Below are positions 1 through 9,410 of a DNA stretch of 51,301 nucleotides, in pieces. Both the position numbers and the translations under genes were made by a program. Origin of the DNA: Acidobacteriota bacterium (GTDB lineage: Bacteria > Acidobacteriota > Terriglobia > Terriglobales > Acidobacteriaceae); NCBI GenBank assembly GCA_013285705.1, contig JABDHA010000024.1, forward strand, positions 1 through 51,301, written 5' to 3'. Position 1 is the first letter of the stretch. Each line of letters starts with the position of its first letter. The notes beneath the pieces were generated by a model. The model was given only the letters and a program-made list of their open reading frames with translations, was not told where the DNA came from and ran no database searches.

Positions 1-2147
1 TCGGTGGTCCGCTTCTTTCGCAACTCGATCCGGTCGGATTGGCATACTTTCGTCTGTACCCGTTGCCGAATGTAGTCGGATCGTCAAATCAATTTGTCAG
101 CGCGCCCTCAGGCTCGAATTTTTCTCATGCGGTCGATGCACGGCTGGATCGACAATTCGCGAACGAGGATCAGCTCTTTACGCGGGTAAGCTACAACCTT
201 GCGCATCTTTACATTCCCGGCCAGCTACCCCCGGTTCAGGTGGGGCAGAGCATCGTGCAGGCTGGCGGATCAGTCAACGGTCTACCGGGGTCGGTTACGG
301 ATACGGGAGTCAATTCGGTCCTGAGCTACGCGCACACTCTGCATAAAGACCTTCTACTGAATCTTCTCGCAGGCTATACATTCTGGAACGAGATCAGGAC
401 AGGTCTCAATCCTGATGTGCCGGTCAACCAACTCTTCGGCCAGCCGAATATCAACCTCTCCACGACCTCGAATGGTCTGGCTCCTGTGGATGTCGTGCAG
501 GCATCGCCGCTGGGCGCGGATGGATACTACAACTTCGGCGATCAGCTCGATAACGTATTCCAGTATGGCGGCAGCATCAAATGGCGGCACGGGGCACACA
601 ACATTTCGGTAGGCAGCCAAATCATTCGTCGCCAGTGGACAAACTTCGGCAGTGGCGCCGGCCTTGGTATGTGGACGGTGCCGGACCTTCCCAGCCTGCT
701 CCAGGGGGCATTTTCGCAGGTGTACCGTGAGGTTGACCTTGTTGTGCCTCACTTTCGGCTTTGGGATTTTGATGCCTATCTGCAGGATGAATGGATCGTA
801 CTGCCGCGATTCACCCTGAGCCTCGGCATGCGATACGACCTGATGACGCAACCGACTGCGGCGAGGAATCAAATCGGCAATCTTGATTTTTCTTCCGGCA
901 GAATTATCCTGACGGGTCAGCCGGGCGTGTCGTCCACAGCCAACGTGCGGACAGACCACTTTAACCTCGCTCCGCGTTTCGGTTTCAGCTGGGAGGCGAG
1001 ACCTTCTCTCAGAGTGCAGGGCGGCTATGGCATGGTCTACTTTCGCCCGCTTTCCTACTTTGTGTTCGCAACACAGCCGTTCATCTATACCTTCGGCGTA
1101 TGTTCTTCGCAAACCTGCCCGGCGGGATACAACACGCTGGCGGATGGGCTGCCGGCACCGGCAGCTCCCGACATTACACATCCCAGCGGCGTTGAACCCG
1201 ATACGCGTGCCTTTGCGCTTCATGCGAGTGCAATGCATCAGTTTAACTTTGGTGTGGAGAAGCAGGTCGCGGGAAACACTTTGAGCGTCTTCTATGTTTC
1301 CGCGATCGGGCAGCATGTTGGCCGTACCTTTAGCGATTTCAATGCTCCTCCCCCGAATACATCGTCGACACCAAACGTATTGCGGCCACTATACGGGGAA
1401 GATCCGGACCTGACGCTCGTGAAGCACCGTGACGCAGAGGGATATTCGTCATACAGTGCAATGCAGGTCCAGTTTTCGCACGCTTCCGGCAAAGGCGTTT
1501 CCGTGAATGCGAATTACACCTGGGCACACGCGCTAGACAACGTGAGCACAGGCGGGTTCGGTACGGTGCCTTCTGAATCGAGCACGTTGGACTACGGAAA
1601 CAGCAGCATCGATGTACGGCATCGCTTTGCCGCAACCGCCTTTTACAACCTTCCGTTCGGACAGAGATCGCAGGGACTGAAGCGCATCGTGACGCAGGGA
1701 TGGCAGGTGAATCTTGCCGGGACGTGGTCAACCGGATTCCCCTTCACAGTGCTGAACGCTGCGGATATCAGCAATACCAATCCGGGCGCGTCCGGCGCAG
1801 ACCGCCCTGATCAGATAGGCAAGCCACACTTGAATCATCCATCTGTTCAGGAGTTTTTTAATATGGGCGCTTTTGTTGCGCAGGCCCCGGGGACGCTTGG
1901 CAGCGAACGAGGAAACCAGATCTACGGACCTCCGGTAAGACATCTCGACGGCTCACTGTTTAAGAGCTTCGCGCTGCCTCGGGAAATGTCGTTACAAATA
2001 CGCGGGGAGGTCTTTAATCTAACGAACACAAGCAGTTTCGCTGCCCCGAATGCAATTCTGGGTGGCGCAAGCTTCGGTCAGCTGACTCAGTTGACTGGAG
2101 GTTACACACCTCGCGAAATTCAGTTCGCCGCGCGCGTTTCCTTCTGA
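1..2147 (+). CDS. TonB-dependent receptor, Oar-like (5' end outside window)
   Basis: The reading frame (first full codon at base 3) is open through the left edge, so this is the C-terminal part of a larger outer-membrane protein. About 715 codons are visible. They show the repeated beta-strand pattern of the barrel, with NFAPRFGFSWEARPSLRVQGGYGM near the middle of the barrel, an ITWAHALDN-like segment (NYTWAHALDNVS) and the final strand FAARVSF ending in aromatic Phe. This closely resembles the two complete acidobacterial receptors further right. The plug and the carboxypeptidase-regulatory domain would lie upstream. Family role is uptake of large substrates across the outer membrane, energised by TonB; the substrate cannot be told from sequence. 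Confidence 0.9.
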   Translation, partial: GGPLLSQLDPVGLAYFRLYPLPNVVGSSNQFVSAPSGSNFSHAVDARLDRQFANEDQLFTRVSYNLAHLYIPGQLPPVQVGQSIVQAGGSVNGLPGSVTDTGVNSVLSYAHTLHKDLLLNLLAGYTFWNEIRTGLNPDVPVNQLFGQPNINLSTTSNGLAPVDVVQASPLGADGYYNFGDQLDNVFQYGGSIKWRHGAHNISVGSQIIRRQWTNFGSGAGLGMWTVPDLPSLLQGAFSQVYREVDLVVPHFRLWDFDAYLQDEWIVLPRFTLSLGMRYDLMTQPTAARNQIGNLDFSSGRIILTGQPGVSSTANVRTDHFNLAPRFGFSWEARPSLRVQGGYGMVYFRPLSYFVFATQPFIYTFGVCSSQTCPAGYNTLADGLPAPAAPDITHPSGVEPDTRAFALHASAMHQFNFGVEKQVAGNTLSVFYVSAIGQHVGRTFSDFNAPPPNTSSTPNVLRPLYGEDPDLTLVKHRDAEGYSSYSAMQVQFSHASGKGVSVNANYTWAHALDNVSTGGFGTVPSESSTLDYGNSSIDVRHRFAATAFYNLPFGQRSQGLKRIVTQGWQVNLAGTWSTGFPFTVLNAADISNTNPGASGADRPDQIGKPHLNHPSVQEFFNMGAFVAQAPGTLGSERGNQIYGPPVRHLDGSLFKSFALPREMSLQIRGEVFNLTNTSSFAAPNAILGGASFGQLTQLTGGYTPREIQFAARVSF

Positions 2148-2272
2148 TGGAGACCACGGATCGGCTGCCCTAGGTGCCTCGTTGCCTTCTACGTTGATGA
2201 ATCTTACTCGGCATGTCACATTGGCTGCTGCTGTCTCGTCATGGTGGTAGTACCAATAAAAGGAGACTGCTC

Positions 2273-2747
2273 ATGACCGCCAAACTGAACCCCCTTACCG
2301 CTGCCCCCTTCACTGATGAAGGAGTGGCACCGCACATCTGTTCTTATTAATTCCAGCCTTGAGCCGGGCCTCAGCGAGCTTGTGAAGATTCGTGCCTCCC
2401 AAATCAACGGGTGCGCCAACTGTCTTAATATGCATACAGTGTTTGCGCGCGAAAACGGCGAAACCGAGCAGCGCATCTATCTGTTGTCGGCCTGGCGCGA
2501 AGCTCCTTGCTATGCCGACAGGGAACGTGCCGCACTCGGCTGGACCGAGGCCCTGACGCGACTCTCCGAGGGGCATACGCATGAGAGCGCCTACGAAGCC
2601 CTGAAGGCGCATTTCACCGAGGAAGAGCAAGTCAAGCTTACATTGTTAATCAATATCATCAATGGGTGGAACCGCATCGCGATTGGCTTTAGTGGCTGGG
2701 CCGATCCGGCAGATGTAAAAGCTGCTGCCAAGGCGGTCGCTGCTTGA
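2273..2747 (+). pseudogene. AhpD-like carboxymuconolactone decarboxylase family protein, frameshifted
   Basis: An ATG at 2273 opens with MTAKLNPLTAAP, the usual start of this family, but this frame hits a stop after 25 codons. The rest (from codon LMKEW at 2313) is in another frame. Removing one C from the C5 run at 2304-2308 joins the two parts into AAPSLMKEW and gives a full-length protein of about 157 aa. The body carries the AhpD core: E-L-V-K-I-R-A-S-Q-I-N, then the redox CxxC (CANC) followed by H three residues later. The family reduces peroxides or acts as a small redox protein. The stop overlaps the start of a SigJ-like sigma factor, a pairing that is very common. Either the gene is broken, or the run is a sequencing error; an internal start at 2316 would lack the N-terminus. 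Confidence 0.85.
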
Positions 2748-3599
2748 TGATGAGCGTGAGATCGGAGGACGCAGCGGTAAGTTTCGAGCCGCTGCGTCCG
2801 AAGCTCATGCGTGTAGCCTATCGCATGCTTGGCTCCGTGCATGACGCCGAGGATATTGTGCAGGAAGCGTTCATCCGCTGGCTGAACGCGGACCGCAGCG
2901 ATGTTCGCGAGCCAGAGGCGTTCCTTCGCCGCACGGTCACACGTCTCTGTCTCGATCAACTCAAATCTGCGCGGCGCCAGCGCGAGACCTATGTTGGTCC
3001 GTGGCTTCCCGATCCCATTGTGGAAGAGGAAGATGTGGAAGACGTTACCCTACCACTAATGCTTGCGCTGGAACGGCTTTCTCCGCTCGAGCGGGCCGTC
3101 TTTCTGCTGCACGATGTCTTCGGGCTGGGATTCGAGGAAATCGCAATTACCATCCAGCGCGAGCCGGCGGCCTGCCGTCAGCTCGCTGCCCGCGCACGTG
3201 ACCATGTTCGCAAGGCAAGACCTCGTTTCGAGGTGGAAAAACAGCGCGGCCTCGCGCTTGCCGAAGCATTTTTCACAGCTTCGCGCAGCGGCGATATGAA
3301 GGCGCTTGGCGCGATGCTGGCGGCGGATGTCAGCGTTCATGCAGACGGCGGCGGTAAGCGTCCGGCTGCCACGGAGCCAATCCTGGGATTCGATGCCGTT
3401 ATGAAGCTGTTCGAGCGTTTGGCAGCCTTGTTCCGCGAGACGAAATTTGTTCGTGCCGGTTTCGTCAACGGATTACCCGGGGTTCATTACATTGGAAGCC
3501 GATGGGGAGTTTCAGACGACTGCATTGGAAATCGAAGACGGAAAAATCGCAGCAATTTATGTGGTGCGAAACCCTGACAAGCTAAGGCATCTGCACTAG
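2747..3599 (+). pseudogene. SigJ-like ECF RNA polymerase sigma factor with SnoaL-like C-terminus, frameshifted near 3' end
   Basis: The start ATG at 2747 shares its A with the TGA of the AhpD-like gene. Sigma region 2 (RVAYRMLGSVHDAEDIVQEAFIRW) and region 4 (LSPLERAVFLLHDVFGLGFEEIA) are clear, followed by an NTF2/SnoaL-like domain typical of SigJ. The open frame ends at 3577 with an abnormal tail. Removing one G from the GGGG run at 3479-3482 restores PGFITLEADGEF and continues to ALEIEDGKIAAIYVV and RNPDKLRHLH with a stop at 3597-3599, which is the expected family ending. Two neighbouring genes therefore each have one extra base in a homopolymer. The product would pair with the AhpD-like protein in a peroxide-type stress response. 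Confidence 0.87.
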
Positions 3600-3635
3600 T
3601 CCGCGTAGAGATGGTAGAAACCCTGTGGTCCGCAG

Positions 3636-5372
3636 CTATTTCGTTGCGTTGCTGGATTGCGGTAAAACCTGGATGGTTCCCATCATTCCCCCGTCTTCGT
3701 GCTCCAACAGATGGCAATGATAGACAAACGTTCCTACGGCGTTCGGGTTGCGAAAATCGAGGCGTATCGTCACACTTGGATAATTCGGGCTCTTCCCATC
3801 CCAATAGGGGACGTTGATGGTGTCGCGCAAAAAGGGCTCGTCCACCGGAGCTCCATTCCATTGCGTGAGCATGAAGCGAATCTGATGAATGTGGAAGGCA
3901 TGCATCTCGCGCGATCGATTTTCGATGACCCAATCCTCCACATCGCCTTGCCGAGCTGTAATGCTGGGTGACGTCTCGTGAGGATCGAAAGGTGCGGGTG
4001 TTTGCCCGTCGACGGTGATCATGAAGATGGTGGGACTGTCGGCGCGGCTGGGGCTTTCGAGCTTCTCGGAGAAATAAAGTTTCCGGGTCTTGGATGGCTG
4101 AATGTTACCCAGCCATACCTCTCTGGACGGCGGCAGTGGTTCGGGTGATTTCACCAGATGGGATGCGGTCACCGGTGCACCAGCGGCAGGCACGATCGCT
4201 GCGAGGGGTCGTGCGGGATCATTTTCTCCAGCGGGTCCTGTATCGACACTTCGCGTGATGAGCCGGGCATTCGTATTTTCTGAAACCCCTTTGAAGATGA
4301 ACTCGACACGCGAGGAGGGTGGCAGGAAGACATGATTCACCCATAGCACGCGGTTAGGCGTCAGACCGTTCTCGTTGATGGGTGAGCTGTCGAGCGAAAC
4401 CACACCGAGGGGCAATGGCTGGTTGTCGACCAAAATCTGGATATCGATATAAGTGATCGCCGATGCGTTCAACACTCGCCACAGAGCGCGCTCAGAAGGG
4501 CGTACCTGAATCTTCGCTGGCGTGTAGTCCGGGTAGGGTACTGGGACAAAATTGATGGATAGATCCTTGGCGGGTTTGCCGCCGCCCGTACCGGTGTTGA
4601 GGACATCGCCTTCGCTATCGCGGAGCACAGGCGGCGCGAAAGCCGCTGATGCCGCAGTTGCATCGGGATTGAGCAACTCCTGATCCCGAATCACCAAGGT
4701 GCGCTCGGGCAGACCAGCAAGCTGCTTGTTGGCGCGCTCGATTCCTTCCACAATCAGGGCGCCCGACGCTCCGCCGAGCACCTGACGATTGGTGAATCCA
4801 TGAACATGCGGGTGATACCAGTAAAGGCCTGCCGATTCATCAGACGGAACTCGAAAACGATATTCGTACGGCTTATCGATTGGTTGGACAAAGGTGTGGA
4901 GCACATCGTCTTTGTGGCACTCGGGCGTTACGGTCATACCGTGAAAGTGCAGATTGGTGGAGAGAGCGGTCATGCTGGCGTCCGCGCACGGTGAGGATAT
5001 GGTCATTTTCGGCATGGACCTGTTTGCTTGCTTTTGCTCCGGGCTCAATCGATTTCTAAGATGCAGGATGAGCAGATCGCCGGGTTTTACGCGCAAGGTT
5101 GGAGACTGGTCACCGCTTTGACTCTGATAACAATATTGTTCCTCGTCGCTCGCTATCTTCTGATTGCGATAGGTCAGTTCGGCTTCGAGCACTCCATTGC
5201 GGCTGCGTAGTGTCGCCGGTTCTTCGACGATGCTTCCGGATGCAGGGCGCGTGCAGGGTTGGTCTGTAATTGAGAACGCGTAGCTGGAAATGATAGAGAA
5301 CAACACTGCAACAGCCAATCGCCAGATGATCACCTCAGACGCTTTACTCCTGGAAAATCCTCGACTGTCCAC
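3636..5372 (-). CDS. Multicopper oxidase, exported
   Basis: All four copper-binding motifs are present in order: LHFHGM (about residue 141), YWYHPHVHG (about 185), HAFHIHQ (about 488) and HCHLLEHEDGGMM (about 552), the last with the T1 Cys between two His and an axial Met. Three cupredoxin domains fit the 578 aa length. Residues 14-33 form a hydrophobic N-terminal segment that looks like a signal peptide or anchor, so the enzyme should act in the periplasm. The chosen start is GTG at 5372; no strong ribosome binding site is visible and a later start near the hydrophobic segment is possible. The family oxidises phenols or metals such as Cu(I) with O2; the substrate is unknown. It faces the sigma gene end to end. 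Confidence 0.88.
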   Translation of the reverse strand: MDSRGFSRSKASEVIIWRLAVAVLFSIISSYAFSITDQPCTRPASGSIVEEPATLRSRNGVLEAELTYRNQKIASDEEQYCYQSQSGDQSPTLRVKPGDLLILHLRNRLSPEQKQANRSMPKMTISSPCADASMTALSTNLHFHGMTVTPECHKDDVLHTFVQPIDKPYEYRFRVPSDESAGLYWYHPHVHGFTNRQVLGGASGALIVEGIERANKQLAGLPERTLVIRDQELLNPDATAASAAFAPPVLRDSEGDVLNTGTGGGKPAKDLSINFVPVPYPDYTPAKIQVRPSERALWRVLNASAITYIDIQILVDNQPLPLGVVSLDSSPINENGLTPNRVLWVNHVFLPPSSRVEFIFKGVSENTNARLITRSVDTGPAGENDPARPLAAIVPAAGAPVTASHLVKSPEPLPPSREVWLGNIQPSKTRKLYFSEKLESPSRADSPTIFMITVDGQTPAPFDPHETSPSITARQGDVEDWVIENRSREMHAFHIHQIRFMLTQWNGAPVDEPFLRDTINVPYWDGKSPNYPSVTIRLDFRNPNAVGTFVYHCHLLEHEDGGMMGTIQVLPQSSNATK

Positions 5373-5615
5373 CGAGGAGGTCTACAACCTGCTTGATCCC
5401 GCGGGCTGCTGTCATCGTGTATTCGTACTCCGCGATTGTTAGAGCACGATGAATATTGATTGAGCGAGCATGTCTTCGACTGCCCGCGATTGCCTCGACA
5501 GGGATTTACGACGGTAATCAGCCATCTTCAATATTTAATTTTCGTGCAATAAATCCGGACTAAGGTTCTGTGGTTGGCTGAATTGACCTACTTCGACACT
5601 AAAGAGGTTTTCTCT

Positions 5616-7115
5616 ATGCAACGGCTCTCCCTTCTCTCTCTTTCTCTGGCTCCGCTGATTGCTCTTTCACCTACATCCTTTGCACAGCAAGGTTACTCTC
5701 ACTCGACCGGTTCCAATAGCTTTCCGACAGCGACTCCGATCAAACACCTGGTCGTGATCTTTGATGAGAACATCTCCTTCGACCACTATTTCGGGACCTA
5801 TCCGAATGCAACGAATCCTCCTGGAGAGTCGATATTCAGGGCGAGACTCGGCACCCCCACTGTGAACAATCTGACATCGACACTGCTGAATAACAATCCG
5901 GATTCAGCTGCTCCATTCCGTTTGGATCGCTCTGAGGCTGTCACCTGCGACAACGACAATCACTATACGGATGAGCAGAAGGCATATAACGGTGGCTTGA
6001 TCAACCAGGTATCCGAACTCCTTAGCGGCACGGGCACCGATTGCACACCCAACCTGGCCATGGGCTATTACGACGGGAATACAGTCACCGCACTGTGGAA
6101 CTATGCTCAGCACTATGCGATGAGCGACAACTTTTTTGGATCGAACTTCGGCACCACGGTAATGGGCCACCTGAATCTGGTTTCCGGGCAGACGCATGGC
6201 GCGACTCCGGCTTCAGTCTCGGGCAAAGTCGTGAATGGTAGCGTCATCGCCAACATCGATCCGACGCTCGACGATTGTTCGAGCGGCACCACCATCACGA
6301 TGACCGGCAAGAATATCGGCGATCTGCTGAATGCGAAGAGTGTCACGTGGGGTTGGTTTTATGGAGACTGGACGCCGGCAAGCACGAGTGGCGGCAAGGC
6401 ACAGTGCATTACCCAATACGATGGTCACTATGCGCCGTTCCAGTATTACGCCTCCACGGCCAATCCTCATCACTTGCCTCCGACTTCTGTGAAAGCAATT
6501 GGATATAGCGATCAAGCCAACCACCAATATGCGCTGACGGATTTTTGGAATGCCGTAGCAAAAAACAATCTGCCTGGGGTGAGCTTTATTAAGGCTCCGG
6601 CGGATCAGACCGGACATCCTTCGACTTCGAGCCCTTTGGCCGAACAAACATTTCTGGTAGACACGATCAATCGGCTGCAGCAGAGCCCGGACTGGAAAGA
6701 TATGGCGATCCTGATTGCGTGGGATGATTCCGACGGATGGTACGACCATGTTCTGGCGCCGATTGTGAATTCTTCGGATGATGCAAATAACGATGCGCTT
6801 CTCGGACCGGCAGGTCTTTGCGGCACGGCTAAGACAGGAGCTTATCTCGATCGCTGTGGATATGGCCCACGCTTGCCGTTCCTGGTAATCTCTCCGTTTG
6901 CGAAGGAGAATTTCGTTGCGCACACGGTAGCTGACCAGAGCTCGATAACCAAATTTATCGAGGACAACTGGCAGCTTGGGCAGATTGGCGATCAATCTTT
7001 TGATGCGATGGCTGGATCGCTCCTGAACCTCTTCGACTTCAACAACTATGGGGGTGGATTCGATCGTAAGCTGATCCTCAATCCGAATACCGGCGAGCGG
7101 CAGGCGGAGTGGTAA
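5616..7115 (+). CDS. Secreted phosphoesterase (phospholipase C / acid phosphatase AcpA type)
   Basis: The start ATG at 5616 follows AGAGG at a good distance and gives a classic Sec signal peptide ending near SFAQQ (residue 23). The signature IKHLVVIFDENISFDHYFGTYP matches the metal-binding start of the phosphoesterase family that holds phospholipase C and acid phosphatases (ENxSFDHYFG). Further conserved parts are GHLNLVSGQTHG, the WDDSDGWYDHV metal site, and GPRLPFLVISPFAKENFV near the end. The length of 499 aa is normal. It would release phosphate or head groups outside the cytoplasm. An in-frame start at 5574 exists but would put 14 residues before the signal peptide. Confidence 0.9.
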   Translation: MQRLSLLSLSLAPLIALSPTSFAQQGYSHSTGSNSFPTATPIKHLVVIFDENISFDHYFGTYPNATNPPGESIFRARLGTPTVNNLTSTLLNNNPDSAAPFRLDRSEAVTCDNDNHYTDEQKAYNGGLINQVSELLSGTGTDCTPNLAMGYYDGNTVTALWNYAQHYAMSDNFFGSNFGTTVMGHLNLVSGQTHGATPASVSGKVVNGSVIANIDPTLDDCSSGTTITMTGKNIGDLLNAKSVTWGWFYGDWTPASTSGGKAQCITQYDGHYAPFQYYASTANPHHLPPTSVKAIGYSDQANHQYALTDFWNAVAKNNLPGVSFIKAPADQTGHPSTSSPLAEQTFLVDTINRLQQSPDWKDMAILIAWDDSDGWYDHVLAPIVNSSDDANNDALLGPAGLCGTAKTGAYLDRCGYGPRLPFLVISPFAKENFVAHTVADQSSITKFIEDNWQLGQIGDQSFDAMAGSLLNLFDFNNYGGGFDRKLILNPNTGERQAEW

Positions 7116-7182
7116 AGGAATCACACACCGCAGTTTCCAACCGAATCCGTAACAATTAAGGTTATAAATCCGCATGGCAGAT

Positions 7183-7217
7183 AAAGGCAGGCGAAAGTGA
7201 TTGTCGCCTGCCTTTGT
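7183..7217 (+). terminator. Strong hairpin after the phosphoesterase gene
   Basis: AAAGGCAGGCGA (7183-7194) and its perfect complement TCGCCTGCCTTT (7204-7215) form a 12-bp stem around a 9-nt loop, 68 bases after the phosphoesterase stop. The short T run at the base (TTTG) is modest on the plus strand; the A/T base of the stem allows action in both directions, which would also serve leftward transcription. Confidence 0.8.
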
Positions 7218-7299
7218 TGTGGCGCAGGCTCAAAAATCCTCACATCGACGAATGATTAATTTCCACAAGTGAGCTCGTCAGAAACAATCGTGCCGCAAA

Positions 7300-7560
7300 G
7301 CGTGCCTGGGCGATTTGGCATCAACTGACGCGCAGCCGCGCCTCTTACGCTCCGGGTGCTCGTATTCAGCGCTCCGGCAACATTGGTGCGCGAGCTGCGC
7401 ATCGCCGGAGCAATCTCGAACAGAACCGCCGTCACAAGGTAGATGACAAGCGTAAACAGAAGCACACGCGCGTCCGCCGTTGCGGAGAACCGGTGCGAGC
7501 GACCCACCGTCGATGAAATGAATGATCGCGCGCGTGGACCAGAAAACCACACCCGGTCCA
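7300..7560 (-). pseudogene. Fragment of an ADOP-type ABC transporter permease (MacB/FtsX family)
   Basis: On the minus strand one frame reads FWSTRAIIHFIDGG (7541-7503) and a second frame continues ADARVLLFTLVIYLVTAVLFE then IAPAMRSSRTNVAGALN (about 7474-7355). Together they match a short internal piece of the acidobacterial duplicated orphan permeases, where a membrane helix is followed by GLAPALRSSR. There is a frame change between the two parts and nothing on either side to complete an 800-residue protein, so this is a relic. It abuts the end of the rhodanese gene. Confidence 0.7.
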
Positions 7561-7600
7561 GGACCGGCGTGGCCCTTGCAGGAATCACCGGAGGGCGGAG

Positions 7601-8044
7601 CTACGTGCCAGTGTCGAGATGGAAGGGCTTTTCGTATGGCTCGACCGGATAGCCCATTGCCTTCCAACCTTCCAAGCCACCTTTAAGAAACTTGACCCGT
7701 AAGAAATGCATGGCAAGGGCTCGATGCAAAATGGCTCGGGTGGTTTTGTCACTGGGGCATGTACAGTAAACGATCGAATCTTTCTCTTTCGGGATGAGCG
7801 ACGGATTCTCGAGCAATTCTTTTGGAGAAAGCCGCATTGCGCCAGGGATGATCTCCAAATCGGCCAGGAAATCAAGCGGCTGGCGAATATCAAAAAGAAG
7901 CACATCTTGATTGGAAGCCAACAACATATAGAGGCTCTCTGGTGTAATGCTGTGTTGCTCCATCTCATTCCGTTCTTTGGTGCATTTGATCCAAAGAGTG
8001 ATGAACAGCACGAGGGCGCAAGTCGCGGTTAGAGTAACAGCCAT
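7601..8044 (-). CDS. Membrane-anchored rhodanese-like sulfurtransferase
   Basis: The start at 8044 has AGGAG eight bases upstream; an upstream in-frame ATG at 8125 has none. The 147-aa protein begins with one hydrophobic segment (about residues 2-17, VTLTATCALVLFITLW) and then a single rhodanese domain: LLFDIRQPLDFLADLEIIPGA, then the active-site loop VYCTCPSD with the catalytic Cys, and FLKGGLEGWKAMGYPVEP at the end. The CxCP loop resembles the rhodanese part of DedA-rhodanese proteins. It would move sulfane sulfur, with the domain on one face of the membrane. It stands alone between two gene relics. Confidence 0.85.
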   Translation of the reverse strand: MAVTLTATCALVLFITLWIKCTKERNEMEQHSITPESLYMLLASNQDVLLFDIRQPLDFLADLEIIPGAMRLSPKELLENPSLIPKEKDSIVYCTCPSDKTTRAILHRALAMHFLRVKFLKGGLEGWKAMGYPVEPYEKPFHLDTGT

Positions 8045-8299
8045 CTCTGTTCTCCTAACATGGCCAGATTCCCGAGAGACCTGAAAGGATTCATTACGTT
8101 TAAAGCTGTAACGGTCGATCAGCATTTGCCACTAGGGACTGGGCTAGCTCGACCTCGAACGTGCGTCTAATAGAACAGATGCATCAGAACAATGCGTATG
8201 ACACACCTGCCCTTATTCCGTTCAATAGAATGAATACAGAGAACTGTTGCTTAGTCGGCAATGATGGAATTATTGGTGAAGGAGACCGACACGGAGTTG

Positions 8300-8518
8300 C
8301 AGCCATTGAAAAAGCGCGCGGCTTATTCGGAAGCTCCGTAACGCTCCTGAGAATGTCAGGCAGCGTCATCGCTGGGATCAAAGAGACTGTAAGGCAGAGA
8401 GGAGCAGATCTGGTCGTCGTTGGACGCATGCGCCCCGGAGCCCTGAGTTTTGGACGACAAGAGTCACATATTGAAAATCGATCATGCCGTGCACTGCCCC
8501 GTTCTTAGCGTGTGGTAA
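8300..8518 (+). pseudogene. Universal stress protein (UspA) C-terminal fragment, frameshifted
   Basis: One frame carries IKETVRQRGADLVVVG then RMRPGALSFGRQESH, the conserved end of UspA domains (GADLVVVGxxxxGALS). It then leaves the family pattern at 8469. The next frame supplies ILKIDHAVHCPVLSVW with a stop at 8516-8518, the normal UspA ending. So one base is missing around 8469-8471. The N-terminal half of the domain is not recognisable upstream. It is a relic rather than a working gene. Confidence 0.75.
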
Positions 8519-9410
8519 AGCTGACTTCGAGATTCATCTGCAATGTCTGACTCAGCTGCTGTCGAAAGGATATGAGCATTTATTGTGCCCAACAGTCTGC
8601 ACGCAATGCGGAAACTATGGGAAATCTCAGACAAGGGATGGCGGATTTCAGACCAGCACGTCTGGTCGGCAATTCACTATCTCAATCCAGAACGTAGCTG
8701 TCGAAACGGCGACAGACCAGTTGTGGTTCCCGTGATCGTCTGTTTGATAATTTGGTTTATTTTCTTGGCTGCGCTGCACCACCTCACCATGTGAGGCGCG
8801 CCGGGATTACATAGTCTCTCGTCGATGCCTAAGTACTCATTGCCCTTTTCGGGCTTCACGGCTCTGAAATCTCTGCTGCGAGTATGGGCCCACTTCGAGC
8901 TAGTGACCAGTAAACATAGGCGAACTCCCTGCGACCTATTCTATAGGATGCTCGACATTGAAAGATTCCTATTCAGCGTCTTTAGTCATCGCGGAAATGA
9001 TCGGATCTTGACCCATGGCTTTCCTCCTCACGCGGTTGTCAATTCGAACATCGAGCGACGCCGTATTGATCTCGTGCTCATTTGAACCTGATAGCCTGTG
9101 GCTACTCCAAAAGAAAATCGGGAGTGAGCTGATCTCAGCCAAGGCGTTATTTTGCGGGAGCATTCTGGATGAACTCGATCGTTACTCCGTCGGCTCACGC
9201 GGGTAGATGAGACGACTGGCACAGGCACTGCTCGCGAGTTGCTGTTCGCTGTCCGGCTGAGCTTTAGCAGCAACCCTCATCCAGAAAGAATGGAAGCGCG
9301 ATCAACCACGAGGCTGAAACAGATCCCTCAGCTTAGCCTAAGCTTCGATACATAGAATTGAGTTCAGACTACCAACGGGGTAAACCCGATTGAAAGGACC
9401 ATCGCTCTTC
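8519..9410. other. About 890 bases without a recognisable gene
   Basis: Only short open frames occur here on both strands and none shows a known domain, a ribosome binding site plus sustained codon pattern, or an RNA gene. A hydrophobic stretch ending near 8794 (VIVCLIIWFIFLAALHHL) may be the tail of a lost membrane protein. The base composition looks more AT-rich than the flanks. I read this as eroded sequence. Confidence 0.5.
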
